NCBI GenBank assembly: GCA_002508315.1
Contig: DAHE01000024.1
Coordinates: 4,596-12,783, forward strand
Source: Thermocladium sp. UBA166
Lineage (GTDB): Archaea; Thermoproteota; Thermoprotei; Thermoproteales; Thermocladiaceae
Reading direction: 5' to 3'
DNA: 8,188 bases
The notes under the pieces were generated by a model. It had not been told where the DNA came from, searched no databases, and saw nothing but the letters and a program-made list of their open reading frames with translations. Position numbers and translations under genes: made by a program. Positions 1 to 5,944 of the stretch are shown one piece after another; the first letter of the stretch is position 1; each line of letters begins with the position of its first letter.

Positions 1-1
1 A

Positions 2-64
2 AGGGCGAGGATTGCCGTTGAATCATCCATTAACAGGAACGCAATTGTTAGGGGGCTTATATGA
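2..64 (+). CDS. possible C-terminal tail of a plus-strand gene (partial)
   Basis: Frame 2 is open from the window edge to a TGA at 62-64 and gives about 20 residues ending in NRNAIVRGLI. The residue mix and the AGG/ATT/GTT codon use resemble genes elsewhere in the window. If real, its stop overlaps the stop of the convergent DUF2070 gene (57-59) by a few bases, as the 5939-5944 gene pair does. Twenty residues are too few to name a family, and a neighbouring frame is also open here, so this is a weak call. The sequence upstream of the window would settle it. Confidence 0.3.
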   Translation, partial: RARIAVESSINRNAIVRGLI

Positions 65-1901
65 AGAGGGATATGGCCAACGCGAGTATTAATGGGAGGC
101 CCAAGTATAGAAAAACGAACTGAGGAACTTCATTCACGGTCTTCGCAGCGGCCTCCACCATTCCCTTAAATCCATCCTCTCCAATCACGTTGATCTCGGC
201 TTCAGCCTCCGCATGTACCGGAGCAACTTGCGAGAGCTTCATGCCTTTGATTTTCCTCTTCACGGCGATTACCATCTTATCTGGATCTATTGACTCCCCA
301 ACCACGGTATACCCAAGCTTACCGAATGACCCGGTGAATTGGTGATTATCAGTTGTTATTATCACCACGTCGTCAAAACCATCCCTAAGCCCCTCAACTA
401 ATCTCTTGTTGAGCTCGGGAGTTATATTGTTTCCATCTATGTCTATCAATAGCAATTTCCTCCCGCCGAACTCCACTATAATAACGTATATTCCCGCGCT
501 GCCTATCTCAGCTTGATCTGCGTTTACCTCGCTTGCATCGAGGTGATCAATGCCCAATAGAAGGGATGACTTGATCCTTGGCACTTTCTCCAGCTCCATT
601 ATCGCCTCGGCCAATGACTTGATATCATTATCATCCCACGAATTATCGCTTCCAAAGCCGTTCTGTGCATCCACTAGTATATACTTATCCAGGCTGGGGC
701 CTATTAATCGCCGTAGCTCGTCATATACCCTAAGCGGTATATCGTCGGTCGACTTGTTTATGCGGGATACTATGGCCAAGACCTTCTCCCCAAGCGGGAC
801 AGCTGTCAGCTTTATGTCCCCCTTAACTACTGTGATTAAGGGCATTGACTCTATCGGAGTGGGGGTAGGGTTGGGGATGCTCGTTAAGGCCCTCCTCATG
901 GATTCCAGTATTCTGCCCACATCGGCCTGCGTTACGGGATCCAACTCATGGCTGCCGACTCCATGCACGTATACCAATGAAGAGCCCAGCTCCCTGCCTA
1001 GATCCATTATCTTGGGGATTATATCGCCGCCGCCCACGTTCCTTATAGGACCGCCGTGGAAGTATGGGATGATTAGGAAGGCATGATCGTAGCCTGCCAA
1101 TCTCACTATGTGCGTCTTGACCTTAGTCTTCACCGCCCGCGCGGCCAACGCCTCCTCGAAGAAGGAACCATCCTGGGCGGTTATGGAGTAAATATAGGTT
1201 CCAAACATGCCCAAGTAATTGAATGTGCCTAGGGATTTATGACGGCCCAAGACTAGCAGCTCTATTAATATGGATAGGAGGAACATGGATATATCTATTC
1301 CCACTATCGCGAAGGCCCTCAATCCAACTATTATCTTGTCCAGTATAAATGTATATGCAGTCAATTGAAATATGAGCAGCACTAAGAATAACTTCGATAA
1401 ATCCCATAAATAGCTGGTTATGGATTGATGGTTGCCGGGATTGCGGAGAAGGGTCACGGTGGTGGAGGTGAGGGGCAGCATTATCATCACCCCTATCATA
1501 ACCATGGGCACTCGCCTAATCACCGTCAGCAATAGATCTATGACGGCGGACTCCATGTACATAACCAAGGTTATTGTGAAGTACATCTTATAGGAGCCAA
1601 CGCCGTGGACGAGCAGCTTTATGAGGTAGGGCAAGCCCATAACGGCCAATAGATAGATGAAGCTTATCACCAATGATTGATAGATGGACAAACCAACGTA
1701 TATCGACATCAACAGGGGAAGGATGACCACGATGGCAATGCCCATTGGTCTGAAGTACTTGCCTTTCCCATTGAACAGAATTCTATAGCCACGCTCAAGC
1801 TCTCTGGGCATTGGATCAACGTAAAAATAAGCGGGGATTTTTAATGTTGCGTTCCCATCTGTTCCAATTACCATTCCAATCAATGGCCAAGAGAACGCCA
1901 T
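57..1901 (-). CDS. DUF2070 family archaeal membrane protein
   Basis: Predicted integral membrane protein of 614 residues. Hydrophobic segments lie at about 52-70, 73-95, 105-126, 131-150, 166-188 and 195-217. A large soluble region (about 220-590) follows, and a last hydrophobic segment (595-614) forms the very C-terminus. The soluble part carries polar motifs typical of this archaeal family as I remember it: FHGGPIRNVGGGD (281-293), HGVGSHELD (313-321), DAQNGFG (411-417) and TTDNH (516-520). These His/Asp/Asn clusters suggest a metal-dependent hydrolase-like active site, but the reaction is unknown. The start is uncertain. ATG 1901 gives the longest form but has no TATA-like box at the usual distance. 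ATG 1874 (Met10) and especially ATG 1811 (Met31) are alternatives; a TTAAAAAT box at 1837-1844 lies about 29 bases before ATG 1811. The family call is fairly secure; the function is not known. Confidence 0.8.
   Translation of the reverse strand: MAFSWPLIGMVIGTDGNATLKIPAYFYVDPMPRELERGYRILFNGKGKYFRPMGIAIVVILPLLMSIYVGLSIYQSLVISFIYLLAVMGLPYLIKLLVHGVGSYKMYFTITLVMYMESAVIDLLLTVIRRVPMVMIGVMIMLPLTSTTVTLLRNPGNHQSITSYLWDLSKLFLVLLIFQLTAYTFILDKIIVGLRAFAIVGIDISMFLLSILIELLVLGRHKSLGTFNYLGMFGTYIYSITAQDGSFFEEALAARAVKTKVKTHIVRLAGYDHAFLIIPYFHGGPIRNVGGGDIIPKIMDLGRELGSSLVYVHGVGSHELDPVTQADVGRILESMRRALTSIPNPTPTPIESMPLITVVKGDIKLTAVPLGEKVLAIVSRINKSTDDIPLRVYDELRRLIGPSLDKYILVDAQNGFGSDNSWDDNDIKSLAEAIMELEKVPRIKSSLLLGIDHLDASEVNADQAEIGSAGIYVIIVEFGGRKLLLIDIDGNNITPELNKRLVEGLRDGFDDVVIITTDNHQFTGSFGKLGYTVVGESIDPDKMVIAVKRKIKGMKLSQVAPVHAEAEAEINVIGEDGFKGMVEAAAKTVNEVPQFVFLYLGLPLILALAISLFI
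1837..1844 (-). promoter_or_regulatory. candidate TATA box for the shorter DUF2070 start
   Basis: On the minus strand this reads TTAAAAAT. Its centre is about 29.5 bases before ATG 1811, close to the 25-29 base spacing seen for other genes here. It falls inside the longest version of the reading frame, so it matters only if the gene starts at Met31. Confidence 0.35.
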
Positions 1902-1965
1902 TTATTCTCAATAAGCAGATTCCCGACAGCTATGAGATGCGTGGGTTGCATGGAAAGGTGATTTA

Positions 1966-2018
1966 CCTCCCTCGCTTAATGTGGAGGCGATTCATTAAGT
2001 CCCCGCTTCGCTGGGAGG
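1966..2018. repeat. nested inverted repeat in the divergent intergenic region
   Basis: CCTCCC (1966-1971) pairs with GGGAGG (2013-2018). Inside it, CTTAATG (1975-1981) pairs with CATTAAG (1993-1999), giving 13 perfectly matched pairs in two blocks. The right arm holds extra sequence that can form its own small hairpin (about 2001-2015). The repeat lies between the divergent DUF2070 and DUF2153-like genes and upstream of the TATA box of the latter, so it is not in that gene's leader. It could be an operator or part of a small RNA. A 9-base piece of the left arm, CCCTCGCTT (1969-1977), recurs at 2059-2067. Confidence 0.45.
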
Positions 2019-2102
2019 GCTTTATGATTAAGGCATGGAGTTCATTACTGTTGTTGAGCCCTCGCTTGGCTGGGTTCTTGGAGTTAATATAAAGACAAAA
2101 GG

Positions 2103-2110
2103 TTTAATAA
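2103..2110 (+). promoter_or_regulatory. TATA box of the DUF2153-like gene
   Basis: TTTAATAA, centred about 25 bases before ATG 2132, fits a leaderless transcript. A second AT-rich stretch (TTAATATAA, 2084-2092) lies farther upstream and would give a short leader containing GAGGAG (2112-2117). That purine run is too far from the ATG to be a normal ribosome-binding site. Confidence 0.55.
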
Positions 2111-2131
2111 AGAGGAGCTACGTATCAAGCC

Positions 2132-2605
2132 ATGGAGAACGAGGAAACAGTGGAGGGACAAATAAAGAACCATATAAGGGGATTGATGAACAGGCTGGAG
2201 GGATGGGTTTACGGGCAGAAGAAGCTATTGGATGACCTAGGTAAGTACGGCGAGTACGCGGCGTCCCAGGATAGATTCGCTCTGCTGCTCTCCGCCCAGG
2301 CGATGCTCTTCTACATAGAGAGAACAGTCAAGGATTTCGAATCATGGCTAAGCAACCCATTAATAACGTCAGTCATGACGACCGATATGCTAAAGGAGCT
2401 GGAGGAGAAGCTGAGGCAGATAGCGGTCTCATTCATAAAGGTCGACGTGGACCACACCGGGGAGTACATGGAGCTGCTGAAGAAGATGGATGTTGACAAC
2501 GCTGTGCCTGAGCTGCTGCGTCTTTACTTCGAGCAGAAGGGGAACGCCCAAGGAGCCCAACAACAGCAGCAAGCGGAGAGGCGGGAGATACCGAGATTCC
2601 TCTAG
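2132..2605 (+). CDS. DUF2153-like archaeal helical protein
   Basis: A 157-residue protein, almost entirely charged amphipathic helix, with no signal peptide or membrane segment. Residues 47-75 (beginning QDRFALLLSAQAMLFYIERT and ending in a DFESWL stretch) and 84-113 (MTTDMLKELEEKLRQIAV followed by a DVDHT motif) match the pattern I remember for the archaeal DUF2153 family: a DR-led helix, a WL-P segment, a METL/LEEKLRQI helix and a D-HT motif. The C-terminus (138-148) is a low-complexity Gln-rich stretch before a basic end. ATG 2132 is chosen because a TATA-like box lies about 25 bases upstream. Function is unknown. It is transcribed away from DUF2070 and followed by an 850-base interval with no intact gene. 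Confidence 0.75.
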   Translation: MENEETVEGQIKNHIRGLMNRLEGWVYGQKKLLDDLGKYGEYAASQDRFALLLSAQAMLFYIERTVKDFESWLSNPLITSVMTTDMLKELEEKLRQIAVSFIKVDVDHTGEYMELLKKMDVDNAVPELLRLYFEQKGNAQGAQQQQQAERREIPRFL

Positions 2606-2699
2606 TAAGCCCGCGATCAAGGCATCGGCTTTCAAATATGCTCAATGAACAGCGGGGAAAACACTTAACCCTTCCTACAATGCCAAAAGCAATTAGAGC

Positions 2700-3125
2700 T
2701 CCCATCCATTGCCATTCCTACCCCGATAATGATTGATTCGATCAGGAATTAGTGGCCAAGAGATAACACGAACCCCCTGCTTCCCATTACCTCTCCCGCC
2801 CCAATGGGCTGAATCTTTCACAATTAGGGGGATCCCTTCGCATTCTGTTATTGGCTTGGTTTTGCTTAGCGTGTAAGGACCGCATTGGTTGGGTGAGGGT
2901 TGATCGCGCAGAAGCGATCCGAGCATTGGCGCTCGGCTGGAGGTGAGACTAGGGAAGCGCTGGAGGCGTGAGCCTAATATCATTGGGCTCGATGGGAACG
3001 CGACCCACCCATCACTAAACTGATGAGGGTAAGTCCCCCGTGCTCGATTGGAAGCAATATGAAGTGATAGGGATGGGCAGGAGCAAGCTGTTTCCCTTAA
3101 TGCCTGGCATTGCGGGGGAGATAGG
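2700..3125 (+). ncRNA. candidate large structured non-coding RNA, family unknown
   Basis: The interval is dense in complementary segments. A long-range helix joins 2792-2806 to 3108-3121 (TCTCCC with GGGAGA, CC with GG, CAATG with CATTG, one bulged G and one C/C mismatch), extended by GGC 2807-2809 with GCC 3102-3104. A second helix joins 2823-2832 to 3091-3101. Local hairpins follow: 2711-2756 (9 pairs, one bulge), 2902-2919 (6 pairs), 2919-2936 (6 pairs), 2970-2990 (9 pairs, 3-base loop) and 3007-3030 (8 pairs, GA bulge). The 2970-2990 hairpin contains a T-G pair that works only in a plus-strand transcript, which favours that strand. A weak TATA-like CACTTAACC lies near 2662-2670. I do not see the conserved cores of SRP RNA or RNase P RNA. 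Exact ends are unknown. Competing pairings exist, and some pairing could be chance. Confidence 0.45.
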
Positions 3126-3213
3126 GCTAACACCCAGTAAATATCAGGAAAAACAATTTAGACACTACTGTGCCTCTAAGGTTAGGTCCCCCTCCCCTCC
3201 TCTCCCTCCTTGA
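2767..3213 (+). pseudogene. stop-interrupted reading frame, possibly a TnpB-like remnant
   Basis: One plus-strand frame reads as protein-like blocks broken by stops at 2944, 2950 and 3016. The first block has CLAC followed nine residues later by DR, then AEAIRALALGW; this loosely recalls the second half of the TnpB zinc ribbon with its DR and AAINI-like helix. The next block contains GSMGTRPTHH. The last (3019-3213) is a 64-codon open stretch rich in Lys, Glu and Gln (for example LTPSKYQEKQFRHYCASK). No N-terminal or other RuvC motifs of TnpB are visible, and no transposon end is certain. The frame shares the DNA with the structured RNA candidate, so the resemblance may be accidental. Treat as a weak, testable reading. 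Confidence 0.25.
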
Positions 3214-3230
3214 CTTCTACCCTGAGGGAG
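3202..3230. repeat. pyrimidine tract with hairpin
   Basis: CTCCCTC (3202-3208) pairs with GAGGGAG (3224-3230) across a 15-base loop, within a long C/T-only run (about 3187-3210). It lies just past the structured block, between it and the second paired element. It might mark the end of an RNA, but archaeal terminators are normally T-runs, and none follows on the plus strand. Confidence 0.3.
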
Positions 3231-3288
3231 GAGCGTAGTAAATGCCAATATGTAAGTGTTTGAACGATAAATACATTCAAGTGAATAA

Positions 3289-3410
3289 TAACTCCGTGAA
3301 CTACTCCCGCCCTTACGGACCGGGGCGGAAGTCCCCCTCAACCCCCGATGGGTTAAAGAAAAGCAGTGCCAACTAATGCCGATGGCGGTGCACTGCAGTC
3401 CGGAGCGTTA
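3289..3410. ncRNA. candidate compact multi-hairpin RNA
   Basis: A closing stem joins TAACTCCG (3289-3296) to CGGA-GC-GTTA (3401-3410), 8 pairs with a two-base bulge. It encloses three hairpins: CCGCCC/GGGCGG (3307-3312 with 3323-3328), AACCC/GGGTT (3340-3344 with 3350-3354) and GCAGTGC/GCACTGC (3363-3369 with 3390-3396). Strand is undecided. GATAAATA (3266-3273) would start a plus-strand transcript near 3297. The palindromic TTTATAAA at 3427-3434 would start a minus-strand one near 3403, almost exactly at the closing stem. CGGAAGTCCCC after the first hairpin is faintly like the RNase P CR-I motif, but no matching CR-V partner is present. Confidence 0.4.
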
Positions 3411-3426
3411 AGTACTTGGGTACCGT

Positions 3427-3434
3427 TTATAAAA
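3427..3434 (+). promoter_or_regulatory. TATA box of the Trm5-like gene
   Basis: Perfect TTTATAAA, centred 27.5 bases before ATG 3458; this predicts transcription starting at the ATG itself (leaderless). The box is palindromic and could also serve leftward transcription. Confidence 0.75.
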
Positions 3435-3457
3435 CCTTTGCCGGTAGCCTCAAGTGA

Positions 3458-4291
3458 ATGAGGCTTAGGGATGTGGTGGATGTTCCAATGGAGCTCCGTG
3501 GACTCGTTCCAAATAGCTTCGACGTAATAGGATCCAGGGAAGGGGCTGTGGCTGTTGTCGAAATACCAAGCGAGCTGGAGAGGTACAAGTATGAAATAGC
3601 GAAGGCATTGATGCGGATCAATAAGAACGTGAAGTCGGTGGTTAGGCGGATCGGCGCTCGGCGGGGAGCTTTTAGGCTATACGAGACCGAGGTGTTGATA
3701 CCGGGGCCCACGGAGGTAGTGCACAGGGAATTAGGCTATAGGCTTTTAATAGACCCAACCAAGGCGTTCTTTTCCCCCAGGGATCAGAGCGATAGGCTGG
3801 ATTTATCGTTGATGGTTGGACGAAATGAATCCATAGCATACCTTTTCGCCGGTGCAGGTCCTTACGCGTTTGCAATACTGAAACGACAGCCCGACGTGTC
3901 TTCAATACACGCCGTTGAATTGAATCCAGACGCAGTCACTTACCTGGAACGCAATGTGAGGCTGAATAAGGTTCGAGGAAAGGTGATCCCAATCGAGGAT
4001 GACGCGCGCCATTTCTGCAACGTCGCTGGGCGGGGATTCAATAGAGTAATAATGACGCTTCCGTTAGGCGCAGGGGATTACTTAGTCGATGCATTATGCT
4101 GCATTGCGAAGGGCGGCGTGATCCATTTCTATCATACAGGCCGCGAGGAGGATCCATGGAGTGAGGGGGAATCTATAGTTTTGAACAAATGTATAGAGGC
4201 CAATGTTAACTGCAATATAATCAGTAGAAGAATAGTCAGGGAATACGCTCCATATGTATATAAAATTCGAATGGATATTAGAATATCGTGA
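3458..4291 (+). CDS. Trm5-type tRNA (guanine37-N1)-methyltransferase
   Basis: SAM-dependent methyltransferase of 277 residues, expected to methylate N1 of G37 next to the tRNA anticodon in the cytoplasm. The N-terminal part has the usual Trm5 signatures: NSFDVIG (19-25), VVEIP (33-37), KNVKSVVRR (56-64), VVHRELGYRLLIDPTKAFFSPR (87-108) with the conserved Arg108, and FAGAGPYA (130-137) as SAM motif I. ELNPDAV (154-160) follows, then RVIMTLP (196-202), GGVIHFY, and RIVREYAPYVY near the C-terminus. There is no separate D1 domain, as in the short archaeal forms. The usual Asn of the NLP motif is Thr200 here, and the Asp that normally precedes motif I is absent. A divergent paralogue with altered substrate or rate is therefore possible. 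It lacks the NPPY motif of Trm5a and the motif I expect in Taw2. Start ATG 3458 is fixed by the TATA box. Confidence 0.8.
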   Translation: MRLRDVVDVPMELRGLVPNSFDVIGSREGAVAVVEIPSELERYKYEIAKALMRINKNVKSVVRRIGARRGAFRLYETEVLIPGPTEVVHRELGYRLLIDPTKAFFSPRDQSDRLDLSLMVGRNESIAYLFAGAGPYAFAILKRQPDVSSIHAVELNPDAVTYLERNVRLNKVRGKVIPIEDDARHFCNVAGRGFNRVIMTLPLGAGDYLVDALCCIAKGGVIHFYHTGREEDPWSEGESIVLNKCIEANVNCNIISRRIVREYAPYVYKIRMDIRIS

Positions 4292-4315
4292 TATCGTCTA
4301 TTAACGAGAGAAAAG

Positions 4316-4323
4316 CATTTAAA
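4316..4323 (+). promoter_or_regulatory. TATA box of the BlaI-like gene
   Basis: CATTTAAA, with its TTTAAA core centred 28.5 bases before ATG 4349. A purine-rich stretch (GAGAGAAAAG, 4306-4315) lies directly upstream, where a TFB recognition element would be. The box is within 35 bases of the stop of the Trm5-like gene, so the regulator is likely transcribed on its own. Confidence 0.7.
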
Positions 4324-4348
4324 CTACAACTGGAGAAAACCAATTCTA

Positions 4349-4744
4349 ATGGTAAGTACAGAGAAAAGAAGGCTCTTGACAATAGGCCCCTTGGAGGCCG
4401 ATATAATAGGAATACTGGGCAGGCTGAAGGAGGCCACTGCAAACGAGATATGGAATGAATTAAACAAGGCTGGGAGGAAGACGGCCTACACTACCATACT
4501 AACCGTGCTGAGCAGGTTATATACTAGGGGATTGGTGGCCAAGCGTCAGAAGGCGATGAATAACGCGAAGCAGTATGTATATAAATTGACCATAACCGAT
4601 GAAATGAAATACGATCTAATACGGCAGCACATCTATATAATAGGAAGAATGTTTGGAAGCGAGGGCCTGAATACAATGGCTAAACTATTGCTGGATTACG
4701 GGCCTACCTATAACTACGATGACATAGGGGATGAATACATATAA
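4349..4744 (+). CDS. BlaI/MecI/CopY-type winged-helix transcriptional regulator
   Basis: A 131-residue protein. Residues 11-82 match the BlaI/MecI winged helix: an LTIGPLEADIIGIL opening helix, ATANEIWNELN as helix 2, TAYTTILTVLSRLYTRGLV as the recognition helix and turn, and a basic wing ending in YVYKLT. Residues 83-118 are helical and probably form the dimer interface. In bacteria such repressors control antibiotic-resistance or copper genes and are switched by a BlaR1-type membrane protease. No such partner is visible here, so the signal must differ. The last dozen residues are acidic. The gene is leaderless, judging by its TATA box. It could repress itself or a neighbour; the target is unknown. 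Confidence 0.8.
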   Translation: MVSTEKRRLLTIGPLEADIIGILGRLKEATANEIWNELNKAGRKTAYTTILTVLSRLYTRGLVAKRQKAMNNAKQYVYKLTITDEMKYDLIRQHIYIIGRMFGSEGLNTMAKLLLDYGPTYNYDDIGDEYI

Positions 4745-4915
4745 TTTCCTCCCGTAATTCCCTCCTGCCTTGGAATTCCTTCCATTCCTGATGTTTAAGC
4801 TTTATTGATGGGAACGCCAAGGAAGGGCTTCACTGTGAAGCTAGTTGCGATGCATGGGTCTCCACTTTGAGCAGCTAGATCAAAATTTAATTGGACTGCC
4901 TGCATTGCTTCTCGG
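4745..4915 (+). other. intergenic spacer with promoter of the thiolase gene
   Basis: This 171-base spacer begins with C/T-rich sequence including GGAATTCC (4772-4779) and a T-rich patch (about 4792-4806) that could help end the upstream transcript. It ends with the TATA box of the next gene. No RNA gene or small ORF is convincing. Confidence 0.35.
4883..4890 (+). promoter_or_regulatory. TATA box of the tRNA thiolase gene
   Basis: AAATTTAA, centred about 29 bases before ATG 4916, consistent with a leaderless message. Confidence 0.6.
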
Positions 4916-5944
4916 ATGGTGGTTTGCAGTAGGTGCGGCAGGCGTGAGGCGGCGTTTCGCCGCGAGTCCAGCGGTGAATCCCTCTGCCTCAACTGCTTGT
5001 TCAAGGAAATGGAGAGTACCGTGCTTAAAACAATTAAGCGTTATCAATTGATAACAAACGGCGATAGGATCGGCATAGCTGTTAGCGGGGGCAAGGATAG
5101 CCTCGTTTTAATGCACATGCTTGGGCTATTCAGGAAGCAGGGGAAAATACCGAGAGATACTTACTTGTTGGCGTTTAGCGTGAATGAGGGCCAACCATTC
5201 AGTTGCTTTTACAGGATGAGCCGAGTAGATGTGATTAGGAAGATGGCGGATGAGCATGGAATAGAATATAAGACATTTGCATTTAAGGATATATACGGAT
5301 ATACCGCGGCCGATATATCTCAGGGATTATGGAGTAAGGGCAAGAACACCCACATGTGCACCATATGCGGAGTGCTCCGTCGCAGGGCAATGAATATAAT
5401 CGGGAAACGGCATGGATTGACAAAAATAGCGACCGGCCATAACATAGATGATGAGGCGCAGACCGTTATGCTTAACGTAACTGGGAACGACTTGAAGAGG
5501 TTCGCGTGGTTCGGGGCCACGCCTGGGAACGAGATTGATGAGGATAAATTCATTCCCAGGATAAAGCCCCTTAGATTGCTTCGGGAGGAGGAGATAGCGA
5601 TCTATGCCTATTATCATGGAATACCATTAATGGAGTTGGAGTGCCCCTACGTGTACACTAATCCCCGCTATAAGTTGAAGTTCACATTGGCTAAGATGGA
5701 GCGCGATAACCCGAATATAAAGTACTCCCTCGTATCATTCGGGGACAACCTCTCCAGGCTGGTTAGGGAAAGCGTTGACCCAACCATTCATAAATGCAGG
5801 TACTGCGGCTACCCCTCATCAAGGGAGGTGTGCAGGGTCTGCGAGTTATTTCAAGAGGCTGGGTTACCGGATTACTTGGATAAAATGGAGCAAGCGGATA
5901 AGCATGAAGAACTGACCAGCGGTAACGCCTCAACCGCTTCATAA
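4916..5944 (+). CDS. ttuA: TtuA/Ncs6-family tRNA 2-thiolation enzyme
   Basis: ATP-dependent tRNA sulfurtransferase (342 residues) that adenylates a uridine and replaces its 2-oxygen with sulfur, usually supplied by a ubiquitin-like carrier protein. Domains in order: an N-terminal zinc finger (C4-x2-C7 and C24-x2-C27); a PP-loop ATPase with SGGKDS at 57-62; the iron-sulfur cysteines C148-x2-C151 and C243, spaced as in structurally studied TtuA; GHNIDDEAQT (174-183); and a C-terminal zinc finger (C294, C297, C306, C309). All key residues are present. Archaea have two relatives: TtuA (U54 in the T-loop, for heat stability) and NcsA/Ncs6 (U34 in the anticodon). The sequence alone does not tell me which this is, so the symbol is provisional. 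A Ser/Thr/Glu-rich tail follows the second zinc finger. It overlaps the convergent ACT-domain gene by 6 bases. Confidence 0.88.
   Translation: MVVCSRCGRREAAFRRESSGESLCLNCLFKEMESTVLKTIKRYQLITNGDRIGIAVSGGKDSLVLMHMLGLFRKQGKIPRDTYLLAFSVNEGQPFSCFYRMSRVDVIRKMADEHGIEYKTFAFKDIYGYTAADISQGLWSKGKNTHMCTICGVLRRRAMNIIGKRHGLTKIATGHNIDDEAQTVMLNVTGNDLKRFAWFGATPGNEIDEDKFIPRIKPLRLLREEEIAIYAYYHGIPLMELECPYVYTNPRYKLKFTLAKMERDNPNIKYSLVSFGDNLSRLVRESVDPTIHKCRYCGYPSSREVCRVCELFQEAGLPDYLDKMEQADKHEELTSGNASTAS

Noticed and set aside
550..1086. Plus-strand open frame of 178 codons
   Set aside because: It lies wholly within the DUF2070 gene on the other strand. Its protein is Ser/Pro/Leu-rich without motifs, and it is a shadow of the real gene.
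3020..3026. C/D-box guide RNA (CTGATGA at 3020-3026)
   Set aside because: The first base does not fit the RTGATGA C box, and no D box sits at a suitable distance with terminal pairing.
2700..3125. SRP (7S) RNA
   Set aside because: The universal helix 8 core (GGAA loop followed closely by AGCAG) and the archaeal Alu-domain motif next to the 5' end are absent. A TGTAA (2872-2876) and a GAAG tetraloop (3051-3054) alone are not enough.
2693..3133. Minus-strand open frame of 146 codons in the gene-free interval
   Set aside because: Its composition (Ser/Pro/Arg/Cys-rich, no recognisable motif) is typical of translated structured RNA. It lies opposite the paired block and has no TATA box at the usual distance.
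3289..3410. RNase P RNA (type T)
   Set aside because: CGGAAGTCCCC resembles CR-I, but no downstream strand of the form GG-CTT can build P4, no ACAGAA (CR-V) is present, and the element is shorter than I expect for type T.
2606..3457. tRNA or intron-containing tRNA
   Set aside because: No T-loop (GGTTCRANTCC-like) or B-box sequence is present on either strand, and the hairpins do not form a tRNA cloverleaf.
4751..4762. Repeated 12-mer CCCGTAATTCCC (also at 7857-7868)
   Set aside because: One or two repeated 12-mers are expected by chance in a window of this size, and the flanks do not match well.
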